Assembly: GCA_030674185.1 (NCBI GenBank)
Contig: CM060307.1
Coordinates: 45,886,181 to 45,950,180, forward strand
Length of the DNA: 64,000 nt
Direction: 5' to 3'
From: Monoplex corrugatus
Lineage: Eukaryota; Mollusca; Gastropoda; Littorinimorpha; Ranellidae
This document shows positions 22,746 through 34,802 of the stretch, piece by piece. Each line of letters starts with the position of its first letter. The stretch's first letter is position 1. The translations under genes were made by a program, and so were the position numbers. The notes beneath the pieces are model-generated. The model was not told where the DNA came from and did no database searches. It was given only the letters and a program-made list of their open reading frames with translations.

Positions 22746-23893
22746 ACTCCATATTATTGTAGGAGAGATCGTTCATAGTTCACTGTATCATTTCAGAGGT
22801 TATCTGACTAAAATAAGAACATAATTAGAGACTGTCTACAAATCCATCCATTAAGAGACGTTGGCCATGAGATATTCTACTCTCAAAAGTGATTGTCTAG
22901 AATTATTTCACTGCAACACAAACAGATTAATCAAATCATTGTATCGTAAGACAGATTGTATCATAAGACAGATTGTATCATAAGATAAATTGTGATTTCT
23001 ATTGTCTGTAGTTTCTTGTATCCTTGACAGAAATGGCAAAATGTCGTCATACCATGGAAATCTTACGTCATGTTTGTATCACACAGGCAAAATGACAAAG
23101 GCAAGAGTTCTGAAAACTGGTAGTGAATTGATTGCCAAGTAGTGAGATTGAGAGAAAAGACGTGAAAATTAACAGATCTACTTCACCTCCAAAAGGCACT
23201 GCCTCCCCCCCCCCCCCCCACTTCTTTTATGATGGATCAGCTTATCATGGAAGAAAAGGGATGGGGATGGCAGGGTGTGGTGAAATGGTGGACAGTGATG
23301 TTGAGATCCAGAGGTGTAAACTAATGGCACATTTATGGCAGCAGGAAGTGTAGGTTGTGGTGACGCTTGTTGGATTGTGACAGAGTGAGGAAATGAGATT
23401 GATAGAATCATAGGTGTGCAGATTTGTGTTCACACCAGTGGGAGGCTGCATTGTTGTGTCCATTGCTCTCTGATTAATATGGATCCAACAGCTGTGGTAT
23501 CCTGGTAAATATGAACAAGACTGATAGAAAAGCTACGACAGGAAGACAGTGGGCGGAAAAGAGGAACCTAAAAAGAATGCCCTTGTGTTTCCAAGAACAA
23601 ATGAGGTCTTTCCTATGTCAAATTTCCAGAGGAAAACATTTTTGTTGTTTTCTGTTACCAAAAAGTTACGAATAGTAAAAAATAAAATAAAATAAAATAA
23701 TAAAACAAAGAAACTGAAAACCATTAATAAAACATTACTATCATTTAGTTTTTCTTCCTTTGCACCTGTCTTGTCTATACGCGTTCTGATTCTTTTTTCG
23801 TGTTTTTTTTCTTCCGGTTCTTGTTTTCTTCCTTTGTTTTTTTCACTGATTATATATTTGTTTCAGATCCGTACCTGTGTCAACTCAGTCAAG

Positions 23894-24229
23894 ATGATGG
23901 GCGCAGACAATCCCATGATGATGATGATGATGATGATGATGATGGGGGGTGGAGGAATGGGGGGCGGCATGCTACAGATGTTGCTACCCCTCATGATGGC
24001 AGGCGGCGGCGGCGGCGATGGCATGATGAGAATGATGATGCCCATGATGATGATGGGAGGCCTCGGAGGCATGGGTATGGGAGGCATGGGAGGCATGGGA
24101 GGAGGAATGGGAGGCATGGGAGGCATGGGTATGGGAGGATTGGGCGGTGGACTTGGAGGAGGCACGGCACTGGACGGCGGGATGGGCATGGGTGGCGGAT
24201 TGGGCATGGGTGGCGGATTGGGCATTTAA
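23894..24229 (+). CDS. Met/Gly-rich low-complexity protein, 111 aa
   Basis: A short ORF that follows a good acceptor (TATTTGTTTCAG at 23866) by 27 bases. The product starts MMGADNP, then a run of ten Met, a Gly stretch, MLQMLLPLMMAGGGGGDGMM, and ends in GGMGGM and GMGGGLG repeats to GLGI and TAA. Gly codons vary in the third base (GGA, GGC, GGT, GGG), which supports this frame over the Asp/His/Arg-rich one. There is no clear signal peptide, cysteine or known domain. Gly-Met repeats recall abductin, the elastic hinge protein of scallops, but abductin's Phe is absent, so function is unknown. The start is the first of two ATGs. Upstream in the same frame the sequence is open only through the acceptor region, so a longer spliced protein is possible. 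Confidence 0.5.
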   Translation: MMGADNPMMMMMMMMMMGGGGMGGGMLQMLLPLMMAGGGGGDGMMRMMMPMMMMGGLGGMGMGGMGGMGGGMGGMGGMGMGGLGGGLGGGTALDGGMGMGGGLGMGGGLGI

Positions 24230-24665
24230 TGATGGGGGACACCGGGACGTCTGCTGGACCCTGTGTGGCGACCCCAGTGGACATGTAGCTCAATGTACGC
24301 AGTGTTTTTGATGCGGGCCTCTGCCGTCTGATCCTGGACTCTTCCCTTCACTTGATGCTGGCCTCTTGTCTCCATCACCCACACACTGTCACTGATCATG
24401 GACTGTGCACACCTCTGATCCTGCATCGCTCTCCCTTCCACTGATCATGTCCTCTCATTTCCACTGTCCTAGCCATAGTGCCTTCCCTCCTCTCCCCCCC
24501 CCTCCCCTTTGCCAGTGTGATATAGGCAGCAACGGGCCTGTCGCCTGATTGATTTTGATTTGGGTATTTGGATGATAACATAAAAACGGAAACGGAATTT
24601 GATTAAACTTGATTGAAACATGGAGACAAGACTGTATGTCTCTTCTCTTCCGAGTGTTGTGAAAA
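24230..24665 (+). other. Candidate 3' UTR with ATTAAA signal
   Basis: Sequence after the Met/Gly ORF, rich in CTGATC and CCACTG. ATTAAA at 24602-24607 could be a polyadenylation signal, putting the 3' end near 24620-24640. Inference only. Confidence 0.3.
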
Positions 24666-24775
24666 ATGAATGCACCACTTCCTGTCTGTCTGTGAGTCTC
24701 TCATTTCAGTGTGTGAGCGTCATGTTCATATTACGGATGGCTTAGTGGTCTACTGACATATGTCATATGTAATTC

Positions 24776-24982
<207 letters not shown>

Positions 24983-25599
24983 AACGGAGAGACCGCAAAA
25001 GAAAAAAAAATAACTAACGACAACAACAAAACAAAACAAAAACAAAAACTGATGGAAGGCAACGGGAAACAACCATCGTATTCTCCCTAGAAAAACTATG
25101 GACAGACAAACAAAAAAACAAAAACAAAAACAAAAACAAAACCCACAAAAAAATGAAGATAACGACGTAAATAGGTGCCAAACTCAAACTCAAAAATACC
25201 AAAATTGCAACATGGAACATCAGAACATTGTTGCAAACAACTTCAGTTTTAACTTACAGAGTCACGTTTGAAAAGCAAGACCTGTCACCTAAATTAGACA
25301 ATTGGAGAAATAATGGAAAAGTTTTATATTAAAAAGGAAGCTAAATTCTTTCTAAACGGTCACAGATTATGGGTGCAGCTGAAATAGAACACTACATATT
25401 CATAACTTATGCATGCTTTGTGTTAGACAGTAAAAAAGGAACAAAATTACGTATCCATATGGAACCAGAAAATGTTGCACACACGTTTTGTAAAACACAA
25501 GTAGTCATGTACAAAGGTCTGTAGTGACCTACACCTTTTGATGCAGACATGATTGCTACATCAAGATCTATAATCTGAGCATGACCGCTGCATTATCTT
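24983..25599. other. Unannotated AT-rich spacer
   Basis: A-rich, with (AAAAC)n-like stretches; no gene recognised. Confidence 0.5.
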
Positions 25600-25966
25600 T
25601 TAACCCTTTGATTCCCGCATCCTATCCACCAACTGCAAAAACTTAACTTTTTGATTCCCTCACCCTTTCCATCAGCTTCCTGCAGAAAGCTGGTGGAAAG
25701 GGTAAGGGAATCAAAGGGTTAACCTTTTGCTTTGCTAGCATGGTTAACAATGCAGGATGCTGTGGACATGGTTAACCCTTTGACTCCTGCACCCTATCCA
25801 TCAACTGCAAAAACTTTTACCTTTCAGCTCTCTCACCATATCCACCAGTTTCCTGCAGAAAGCTGGTGGTTAGGGTGAGGGAATCAAAGGGTTATGTTTT
25901 TGCTTGGTGAGCATGGTTGACAATGCAGGATGCCGGTGGACAGGGTGCGGGAGTCAAAGGGTTTAA
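25600..25966. mobile_element. TTAA palindromic elements, two in tandem
   Basis: First copy 25600-25775: short left arm (CATCCTATCCACCAACTGC), inner palindrome, long right arm. Second copy 25774-25966: short left arm, inner palindrome (TTTCCTGCAGAAAGCTGGTG), long right arm ending GGGAGTCAAAGGGTTTAA. TTAA occurs at both outer ends. Confidence 0.85.
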
Positions 25967-26234
25967 AAATAAGCTGTGAACATGGAAATTGCTGCATTAT
26001 CTCTTGAAAGATCTGTACATCAGGTCATTACGTTGGTTTTGTGTCACATTCTGTATAAGCCAGTTTATGTACTTTGGCTGCAAACAAGGCTTTCACACTG
26101 CTGGACACAAAATAAGTTGAAGTCGCCATAGTGTGTGATGATCTTTTCTCTGCAACTCTTTTGTTTTAAGTTTTGCTGTTACTTGATGTGAAGTGTGTTC
26201 ACATGTACATACATTATCTTGCTCTGTGTGTGTG

Positions 26235-27088
26235 TTTGAAACTGAGAAAAGAGAGAGAGAGAGACACACACACACAGACAGACAGACAGACAGAAGACAG
26301 ACAGAGACAGAGTGAGGAAGGAACAGAGAGAAAGAGGGAGGAACAGAGAGAGAGAGAGAGAGAGGAACAGAGACAGGGAGGAACAGAGAGGGGGGATGGG
26401 TGAGGAAGAGAGGAGACATAGAGGGGAATGAACGAGAGAGGGAGGAACAGAGAGAGCGAGGAAGGAACAGAAAAAAAGAGAGGGAGGAACAGAGAGAGGG
26501 AGTAACTGAGAGAAAGAGAGGGAAGAACATAAGAGATAGAGGGAGGAACATACAGATAGAGATAGAGGGAGGAACATAGAAAGAGAGGGAGGAACATAGA
26601 GATAGAGGAACAGAGATAGAGGGAGGAACATAGAGATAGAGGAACATAGGGATAGAGGGAGGAATAGAGATAGAGATAGAGGGAGGAACATAGAGATAGA
26701 GGAACATAGAGATAGAGGGAGGAACAGAGAGATAGAGGGAGGAACAGAGAGAGAGCGAGGGGGCGGGGGAACACAGAGAGAAAGAGAAGAAGGAACACAG
26801 AGATAGAGGGAGGAACAGAGAGATAGAGGGCGGAACAGAGAGAGAGGGAGGAACACAGATAGAGGAACATAGAGGGGGGGGGGGGACAGAGAGAGAAAGA
26901 GAGGGAGGAACATAGAGCTAGAGGGAGGAACAGAGAGAGGGAGGAACATAGAGATAGAGGGAGGAACAGAGAGAGAGGGGGGGGGAACAGAGAAAGAGAG
27001 GGAGGAACATAGAGATAGAGGGAGGAACAGAGAGACAGAGGGAGGAACAGAGAGAGAGGGAGGAACAGAGAGAGAGAGGGAGGAACAC

Positions 27089-27130
<42 letters not shown>

Positions 27131-27133
27131 GAA
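26235..27133. repeat. Purine-rich minisatellite, about 900 bp
   Basis: Almost only A and G on the plus strand, with scattered C and T, built of units near GAGAGAGGGAGGAACAGAGA and GATAGAGGGAGGAACATAGA. Ser-Leu-Pro ORFs of up to 357 codons on the minus strand are repeat translations. Confidence 0.95.
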
Positions 27134-30109
27134 CAGATAAAAAGGGAGAAATAGAAAGAACTAAGAGCACCAATTTGTAAAGACAACCAAAGAATCAAGC
27201 AATTCAGACAACAAGCTTGGTTCTGTTTACATAAAAATTGTTTAATGACCAAACGTCAAACAATAAATTACCTTGATGCCTGAAATACTGACATGCTGAC
27301 TGTACACAAAATCCCATCTCATATACAGCACAGTAAACGTTTCAGCAAGGTAGCAACAACAACAAAAAGTGACAAAATGGTCAACAGAAACACTGAAGTC
27401 AAAATACTTTTCACAAAAATGAAAAAAATTGCACAGGGGAAAAAAAAAAAACACGGTAAAATATGGAATATAAAATATCTATGCAGCCTTGACTGTACAC
27501 ATATGCATTGTGCAAGTGATTTTTGACAGTGACAGTATCATGATCTTACATCAGTACATGACTAGTCGGTAAATGACAATGCAAAGAAAAAAAAAGAAAC
27601 AAAGATACAAATTCACCAGCCAAACTAAAAGAAAAAACTGATAACCCATTAATTCAAATAAAGCCCACTAAGTAGCACTTGTGTGTTCAAGAGATCACTG
27701 AAACACTCAGATTCATTTTCAGATGCTTAAATTGACCACTCCACCTAAAGGAAAACACTGTCCAAAGGCTACATTTCAATCAGCTGGCAGCTGGTCATGG
27801 GTGAAGTGTACAATAGAATGAAAAATGTTGCTTGCGTTTTGGAGAATACAAATACTTTACTATGACTAGGTAAAGAGGAAATCTTGAGATGGATTTCTAG
27901 CCACCATGGATGTAAAATTGATAACACACACACACACACATACACACACACACAACACACCACACACACATACACACAACACACCACACACACAAACACA
28001 TATACCATACATAGTTGTGCTACACCAATACTTATGTAAAATGTCCATGCTGCTACCATAGACAATCAATTGCCTTTTTTCATCTTGTCGTGAAGCTGCG
28101 TGGAAGTGTCCTTTGGCCAGTCTGACAATATGCTAGAAAATCACACACTCACACAAACACACACGCGCGCGCACACAACACACACACAAACACTCTCTCT
28201 CTCTCTCATCTAACGACATGTTAAGTACTGTAGGTACAGAGATACAGCAGTATTCAAATCCCAGTAAGCCCAAACTCAACTGTAAATTTTCTTTACTGAT
28301 ATCAGCTTGTGTCATGTCTAATTTCATACCTTGTGAACCTCTTTTTTAAATTTTTTTATTCCCAAACCACATAAAACAGGAAGCTCTCAATAACACAGCT
28401 GAATTTCATCCTCTCACCAGACGAACCTGTATCACCATCACTGCATAATCTGTTTTGTTGCTCATGAGTTGTACCGACAGCTGGCACAGAATGAACTATG
28501 ATAAGCTGACCCCTATCTTTTTCACATGTGAACAGATGACCATGGTGTACTTTTCCCCTACCCCTTATTTTCACAGATGATTAAAGAGTACCTTTTCTCC
28601 CAACTTATTTTCACAGATGATTAAAGAGTACCTTTTCTCCCAACTTATTTTCACAGATGATTAAAGAGTACCTTTTCTCCCAACTTATTTTCACAGATGA
28701 TTAAAGAGTACCTTTTCTCCCAACTTATTTTCACAAGTCGCTGCTTTTATGTTGTTCTTTTTTTAATTTTTTAGATAGATTACAAAATTTGATCACTTAC
28801 AAAATTTGGTTACTTTTCCTCTTCTACCCCCACCCCCATTCTATGTACTTGATCCTTGATTTACAAAAATACACTAATGCAGCATACATATATTACCATA
28901 AATTTTTTGTTACTTAAGTGTTTCAAAACTCGGTGTGCTAGGGCTGTAACGGAGAAACTCATACATCACTGTGCTACACCAAGGTGAACAACATGGCCAC
29001 GATGCTACCATAATCACTCCTTTTTTCTTCTTGCCATGAAAACTGTGTGAAGTGTCATTTAACCAGCCTGACAATATACTACACACTGCTTTGTTGTTTT
29101 TTACATTTGCAAAAAAATAGGCTGGATGTATTGTTGATCCATAGCCAAGCAGCCTGGCCATAACAGCACACATCAAGCAGCTCTTTTCAGTCACTAACAA
29201 CATCAGAAAAACAATAAAAACATCAGAAAAACAATAAAAACAAAGAAAGCAGGCATTCTACATGACTACTTTACCAATGTACATGTATACACATAGAGCA
29301 AACCAAAATTAATGTAAATCGATCCTCTCACTTGTGATCTATTCTATTCCTGACAGCAGTATTGACAGCAATCTGAACATACTAAACTGACAGTCACCCA
29401 GCAGAAGTGCTCACACACAGTTATTACGCAAAAGCGCTCACAGATTTCTTTCCTGGCAGTTCAATACAAATCATAACAGCTTCTACCAACCTTTTTCACT
29501 CCACTGCAAGAAAAACCCATGTGAAAATCTCCACAGCACTCTTGTCCTTCATCAAAGTATAATACAGGAAGACAGACATGGCCCAAACATACACACTGGC
29601 CCAAACAGCTGGGTACTCTGTACAGCGTTACGGCACACAACAGCAAACAAATGTCTCACTTTATCTGGCTTTATTCCAGTCACCTCAAGTTCTAAGTACG
29701 GTCACATCCAGGACAGTCGGTCTCTTATCATCTTTACTCTACTTGTCATGCACCTCACTTAACAATAAGGAAAAAAATGAAGAATAAAAAAAAGCACCAT
29801 CCTTACTTGTGAACAATAGGTGGTTAACAATGTTCTTTCCAAGTCTTATCATGAGGTAAAACAGGTACACATACATACACTGTCTCGCACATCACCATGT
29901 CCTACTGTCGTCACCCCAATACACGCCACAAGGTTCAGCCATTAAGAACTAAACAACTGTGACTACAAACTCACCAACTAGCCGGTGGGAGGAAGAATCA
30001 CACCACAAAACACAACATGCATCATAATGCTAATTTCAACTCAACAGGCTGATTAACTTGTTGCTTTGGCAGTTTAACAAGGTATGGGTTGGGAGGGGTG
30101 TGGTTCTCT
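27134..30109 (-). other. Non-coding stretch, possible distal 3' UTR or intergenic
   Basis: No supported exon. Contains (CA)n at 27927-28000, a CA/GCGC run at 28140-28205, a 40-bp repeat (separate entry) and a diverged duplication of about 120 bp (28015-28135 and 28969-29090). The plus strand is A/C-rich, as in the ADAM introns. On the minus strand an ATTAAA occurs at 27246-27241 just before the purine tract. Confidence 0.3.
28565..28733. repeat. 40-bp tandem repeat, about 4 copies
   Basis: The unit starts TTATTTTCACAGATGATTAA and ends TTTTCTCCCAAC. Copies are nearly identical, so the array is young. Confidence 0.95.
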
Positions 30110-30303
30110 TTAACTCTTTGACTCCTGCTGCCTATCCACCAGAATCCTGCATTGTCAACCATGCAGTCAAAGCAAAAACTGAACCCTTTGATTCCCTCAC
30201 CCTATCCACCAGTGCCCTGCATGGCGCTGGTGGATAGGGTGAGGGAGTCAAAGGGTTCAGTTTTTGCAGTTGGTGGATAGGGTGCAGGAGTCAAAAGGTT
30301 ATA
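30110..30303. mobile_element. TTAA palindromic element
   Basis: Long left arm (CATTGTCAACCATGCAGTC), inner palindrome with the centre CCCTGCATGGCG instead of CTTCCTGCAGGAAG, then a short right arm (GTTTTTGCAGTTGGTGGATA), ending GGAGTCAAAAGGTTA. Confidence 0.85.
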
Positions 30304-30760
30304 AAGCGAAACAAACACTAGAACTGGCAAGAAGTCTGACTGGATTTGTACTAAAACAAGGAATGTACAACATTTAGTGGACATAAGAAACACTCACATT
30401 TGAGAGTCACGTTATGATCACAAACTAACAATCTAAAAGACAGATCTGTCAAACGTATACAGACGCAGAATGATCAGTGACTCAGATTCCTTTCACCATT
30501 TCTTTTCAGTACATCATGTAGCAAAACTCTTTATCGTCAATGCCTACAACATCAAAACAACTAACATTTTTCTAAACAAAAACAAAACAAAACAAAAAAC
30601 AAACAACAACAACAAAAAGAAGGAAAGAAGACACTATAAATCAAACGAAAAATGTTCACTACATTGTCAAATTAAGAACTCCATAATCATTTTGTGCATG
30701 ACATTAAGGCATATACATGCGGTAGGTTTCAGTGAACATTAAGGCATATATATATAATTA
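30304..30760. other. Unannotated spacer
   Basis: A-rich; short (CAA)n near 30600. No gene recognised. Confidence 0.5.
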
Positions 30761-30769
30761 TATATATAT

Positions 30770-30784
30770 GTGTGTGCGTGTGGG

Positions 30785-30851
<67 letters not shown>

Positions 30852-30874
30852 TGTGGTGTGTGTGTGTGTGTGTG

Positions 30875-30923
<49 letters not shown>
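30770..30923. repeat. (GT)n microsatellite
   Basis: Long GT runs with two TGGTG/TTGTG breaks, preceded by a short AT palindrome. GTTTCAGTGAACATTAAGGCA before it and GTTTTAGTGAACATTCAGGCA after it suggest expansion inside a duplicated segment. Confidence 0.97.
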
Positions 30924-30927
<4 letters not shown>

Positions 30928-31208
30928 TTTAGTGAACATTCAGGCAAATAATATGTATTTGACATTGAGATTGTAAATAGAATAAGGACAACAATGGAGT
31001 TCAACTACCATCAGTAACCTTGACCTCTGATTTTTTTTCCTTGTTTTCTGAAGGCTGTGTACAATCACTGTTCATTGTAGCACAAGATGCCCGTTGAATC
31101 TGTCACATTTATCTAAGTAGGCGAAGTAAACAAGAAACTGTTTTAATTATTGCTTCTTAAATTTATGGCACTGTGATATAAGTGGAGATCGGTATGCTGT
31201 ATATTTAT

Positions 31209-31589
31209 TTAACCTTTTGACTCCCTCACCCTGTCCACCATCATCTTGCACTGCCAACTATGCTAGCGAAGCAAAAGCTTAACCCTTTGATTTGCTCACC
31301 CTATCCTTCAGCTTCCTGCAGGGAGCTGGTGGACAGGGTGAGGGAATCAAAGGGTTAAGTTTTTGCAGTTGGTAGATAAGATGCGGGAGTCAAAGGGTTA
31401 ACCCTTTGACTCCCACACCCTGTCCATCAGCATCCTGCATTGACAACCATACTAGCAAAGCAAACATTTAACCCTTTGACTCACTCACCCTATCCACCAG
31501 CTTCTGCAGGAAGCTGGTGGATAGGGTGAGGTAATCAAAGGGTTAAGTTTTTGCAGCTGATGAATAGGGTGCGGGAGTCAAAGCATTAA
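31209..31589. mobile_element. Two abutting TTAA palindromic elements
   Basis: Copy A 31209-31401 and copy B 31398-31589 share one TTAA at 31398-31401, forming the palindrome CAAAGGGTTAACCCTTTG. Each has a long left arm, an inner palindrome with a CTTC(C)TGCAGG(G)AGCTGG centre, and a short right arm. Confidence 0.9.
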
Positions 31590-31974
31590 TGTTTACTGAA
31601 ACCTGCCATATACAAATAACAGTGCTATGTACTAAATCTGCATAACACAAATAAGGCCTAATGTTACTGAATGCATATCAAACTGTGCTAAATGTTCCAA
31701 ACCTGCTATCAATGGCTAAATGTTCACGAAACCTCAATACAAAGTGCCTAAATGTTCACTGAAACCTGCCATATTCAAACTGTGCCTAAATGTTCACAGA
31801 AACCTGCCATATACAAATAGTGCCTAAATGTTCACAGAAACCTGCCATATACAAATAGTGCCTAAATGTTCACTGAAACCTGCCATATTCAAACTGTGCC
31901 TTAATGTTCACTGGAACCTGCCATAATAAAATAGTGCCTTAATGTTCACTGAAACCTGCCATATACAAATAATA
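31590..31974. repeat. 38-bp minisatellite, left block
   Basis: The unit is near TGTTCACTGAAACCTGCCAT plus ATACAAATAGTGCCTTAA, about 8 diverged copies. The array continues at 32789 after a LINE insertion. Confidence 0.9.
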
Positions 31975-32788
31975 ATTAAATAATAATTACAATATTTATA
32001 TAGCGCAAAATCTTGATAAAATCAAATCTAAGCGCTGAAACAGACACACACACAACGCACGCACACACACGCACGCACGCACCACACACACACACACATA
32101 CAAACACACGTGCGCATGCGCACACACACACACGCACACGGCTATAAATGGGGAGAAAGAATAAAAGCAATGGAAAATTATAGAGAGCATATTATATACA
32201 ATTATATATTACAATGTGATTCCCCTCCGAGTGGAGACAGGCTGCAGAGGGGATTGAGTGAGGTCAGGATTTTATGCAGAGGAGAAAAGGTGAGTTTTGA
32301 GAGCGGACTTGAAGGAGACAAAAGTAGGCTGCTGACGGACTGAGAGAGGAAGTTTGTTCCAGGAGAGCGACCAGAAACAGAGAAGGCTTATGGACCATAG
32401 GTATTGAGCTTAGTGCGTGGAAAGCGAAAAGTCAGAGGATCGGAGGCAGAGTGGAGGGTACGTGAGGGAACATAGATCTCAAGTAGGCTTGACAGGTAAT
32501 CGGGGGCTGCGTTATTGAGGCTTTTGTAGCACATGGTGTCTAGTTTGTACTGTATGTGCTTTGATACAGGGAGCCAGTGAAGTTGTGCCAGGAGAGGAGA
32601 TATGTGGTCAGCTTTTTTCTTTTTGAGTACAAGGCGTGCAGCATTGTTTTGAATGCGCTGTAGGATGTGAATGGTGGAGGCAGGAAGACCGGACAGGAGT
32701 GAATTGCAATAGTCAATGCGAGACATTATGAAGGAGAGAACGAGTTTTGCAGTTGTTTCCACAGAGAGATACTTCCTGATCAGGCTTA
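31975..32788 (-). mobile_element. CR1-like LINE, 3' end
   Basis: On the minus strand the frame at 32762-32388, open also above it, reads LIRKYLS then [52 protein letters not shown] and [12 protein letters not shown]. This is the C-terminal part that follows the RT in CR1-group LINEs. The frame then breaks before a decayed AFSVSGRSPGTNF segment. The 3' tail reads GCGCTATATAAATATTGTAA then (ATT)n-like. Strongly 5' truncated, inserted in a minisatellite. A CA/GC microsatellite at 32040-32140 lies in its 3' UTR. Confidence 0.8.
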
Positions 32789-33045
32789 TAGTGCCTTAAT
32801 GTTCACAGAAACCTGCCATATACAAATAGTGCCTTAATGTTCACAAAAACCTGCCATATACAAATAGCGCCTTAATGTTCACAGAAACCTGCCAAATACA
32901 AATAGCGCCTTAATGTTCACTGAAACCTGCCATATACAAATAGTGCCTTAATGTTCACTGAAACCTGCCATATACAAATAGTGCCTTACTGTTCATTGAA
33001 ACCTGCCATATACAAATGATGCCTTAATGTTCACTGAAATCTTCC
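32789..33045. repeat. 38-bp minisatellite, right block
   Basis: About 7 copies of the same unit as 31590-31974, continuing in the same orientation. Confidence 0.9.
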
Positions 33046-33189
33046 ATCTTCATAGCAATATCTGTACCTTCAGTTGCTGTCAGAATCCACTTTCCCTTCT
33101 CCTTCTTCAACCCTACAAAACTAACCACCCCTGTCCTCACACCACACATCAACTTGACAATTTTGTGTCTCTTTAAAGTTTCCACACAG

Positions 33190-33615
33190 TCTTTTGGATG
33201 AGATCTATAAAGCTAATGGGTAACTTGTAACACTCAGAACCTCCACATGGGTAGTCTTTTGGATGAGACCCCCATTGCAGCTTGATAACTTGTAACACTC
33301 AGAATCTCCACTTGTGTAGTCTTTCACATGAGACCCCTATAGCAGCTTGGTAACTTGTAACACTCAAAATCTCCACTTGTGTAGTCATTTGGATGAGACC
33401 CCTACAGCAGCTTGGTAACTTGTAACACTCAGAATCTCCACTTGTGTAGTCTTTCACATGAGACCCCTATAGCAGCTTGGTAACTTGTAACACTCAGAAT
33501 CTCCACTTGTGTAGTCTTTCACATGAGACCCCTATAGCAGCTTGGTAACTTGTAACACTCAGAATCTCCACTTGCGTAGTCTTTCGCATGAGACCCCTAT
33601 AGCAGCTTGGTAATT
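33190..33615. repeat. 65-bp tandem repeat, about 6.5 copies
   Basis: The unit includes AATCTCCACTTGTGTAGTCT, ACATGAGACCCCTATAGCAG and TTGGTAACTTGTAACACTCA. Later copies are nearly identical; the first two are more diverged. Confidence 0.95.
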
Positions 33616-33636
33616 TATGACAGAATCGCCACACGC

Positions 33637-33820
33637 TTAACTCCTTGACTCACACACCCTATCCACCAGCATCCTACATTGCCAACCAAGCAAAAACTTA
33701 ACCCTCTGATTCCCTCACCCTATCCACCAGCTTCCTGCAGGAAGCTGGTGGATGGGGTGAGGAGGTCAAAGAGTTAAGTTTCTGCAATTAGTGGATAGGG
33801 TGCGGAAACCAAAGAGTTAA
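33637..33820. mobile_element. TTAA palindromic element
   Basis: TTAA at 33637-33640 and 33817-33820. Shortened left arm (CATCCTACATTGCCAACCAA), intact inner palindrome with a CTTCCTGCAGGAAGCTGG centre, short right arm. Confidence 0.85.
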
Positions 33821-34802
33821 AAGAAAGGGAAAAAAACAACAACAGAATTTGGTACTGCAAGAAAGGTGTGATTTTAAAACAAAACTTAAATAAACTGTCT
33901 CCCATCCCTACTCTCTCTCTTCTTTTTTTGTTGTTGTTGTTGCTTACAGAAACTGAACAAAATGCCTACTAACTCAACAGATCAAAAATATCAATACCAG
34001 TAGGTTGGGTAAGCTCATCACAAGCCTAATTCAAAAGCTTTCAGTACATCAAACAGGACACAGTCCATCACAATAACATTACACTTCTAAAATACCAGCA
34101 TATCCGTTCAAATACATATCCACACGTAATATTCTAACGTATTAATCAATATATATTATCCATCCACAGACAACATTCGAACATATAAATCAATACATCC
34201 ATTCAAAAACATACGCACACAAAAACTTTCAACATCAACAACAATAATTTATGAAAAAAAAACTGCCAAATAAAAGCAGTCTGGAATTCTGAAGTGACAT
34301 GCAAATGGGAAGAAATCCCTCTGATGATGAAGCTGGGCATAATAATGGCACAGCAGTTGGGAGATAATATTGCACAATTCCACTGGCTGTTTATTCACCA
34401 TGTCCACACCACATCTACCAATATTGCTTAGAGCAAGCTCTATCTGAAATACCATTGTTAACACTAGTTATATCAATTTACAAAAACACCCTACTTAAAA
34501 ATGTATAGTAAACATACTCTATTTTTTATTTGTCTCCAATATTAACTTGCAAAATAGTGTAAAACGGAGTACAACAGAATAGAGAGGCTGTCCCCAAGGC
34601 GACTGAAAACTCTGCAGTAATTAAGATTTCAGTTAAATGGGCACATAAGGGTACTACTACTACTGTTCATCTGATGGTTCAAAATCAAAAACCCTGTTCA
34701 CCTGAAATTGACAATGGATAAGATGTTAACCATGCATGACTTAAAGGAGTACAGATCCCTAAACAGAATGAACAAAATCACACTTCCAACACAGGCTTCA
34801 CA
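33821..34802. other. Unannotated AT-rich stretch
   Basis: Nothing recognised; no ORF with a domain. Confidence 0.5.

Larger units (their letters stand above)
16773..23866 (+). other. Candidate intron, 7.1 kb, repeat-rich
   Basis: Begins GTGAGT and ends TTTGTTTCAG. It contains the repeats listed separately. Stretches 16780-17130, 17451-17765, 17880-18190, 18863-19480, 20170-20640, 20745-21110 and 22745-23866 hold no recognisable gene. The plus strand is visibly T-rich over much of it, as is common on the sense strand of introns. Whether it is really one intron is unproven. Confidence 0.35.

Noticed and set aside
23800..24288. 162-codon Asp/His/Arg-rich frame over the Met/Gly ORF
   Set aside because: It starts inside the T-rich acceptor region, and third-base variation of Gly codons supports the Met/Gly frame instead.
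26179..27252. 357- and 319-codon Ser/Leu/Pro-rich minus-strand ORFs
   Set aside because: Translation of a purine-rich minisatellite; several frames are open at once.
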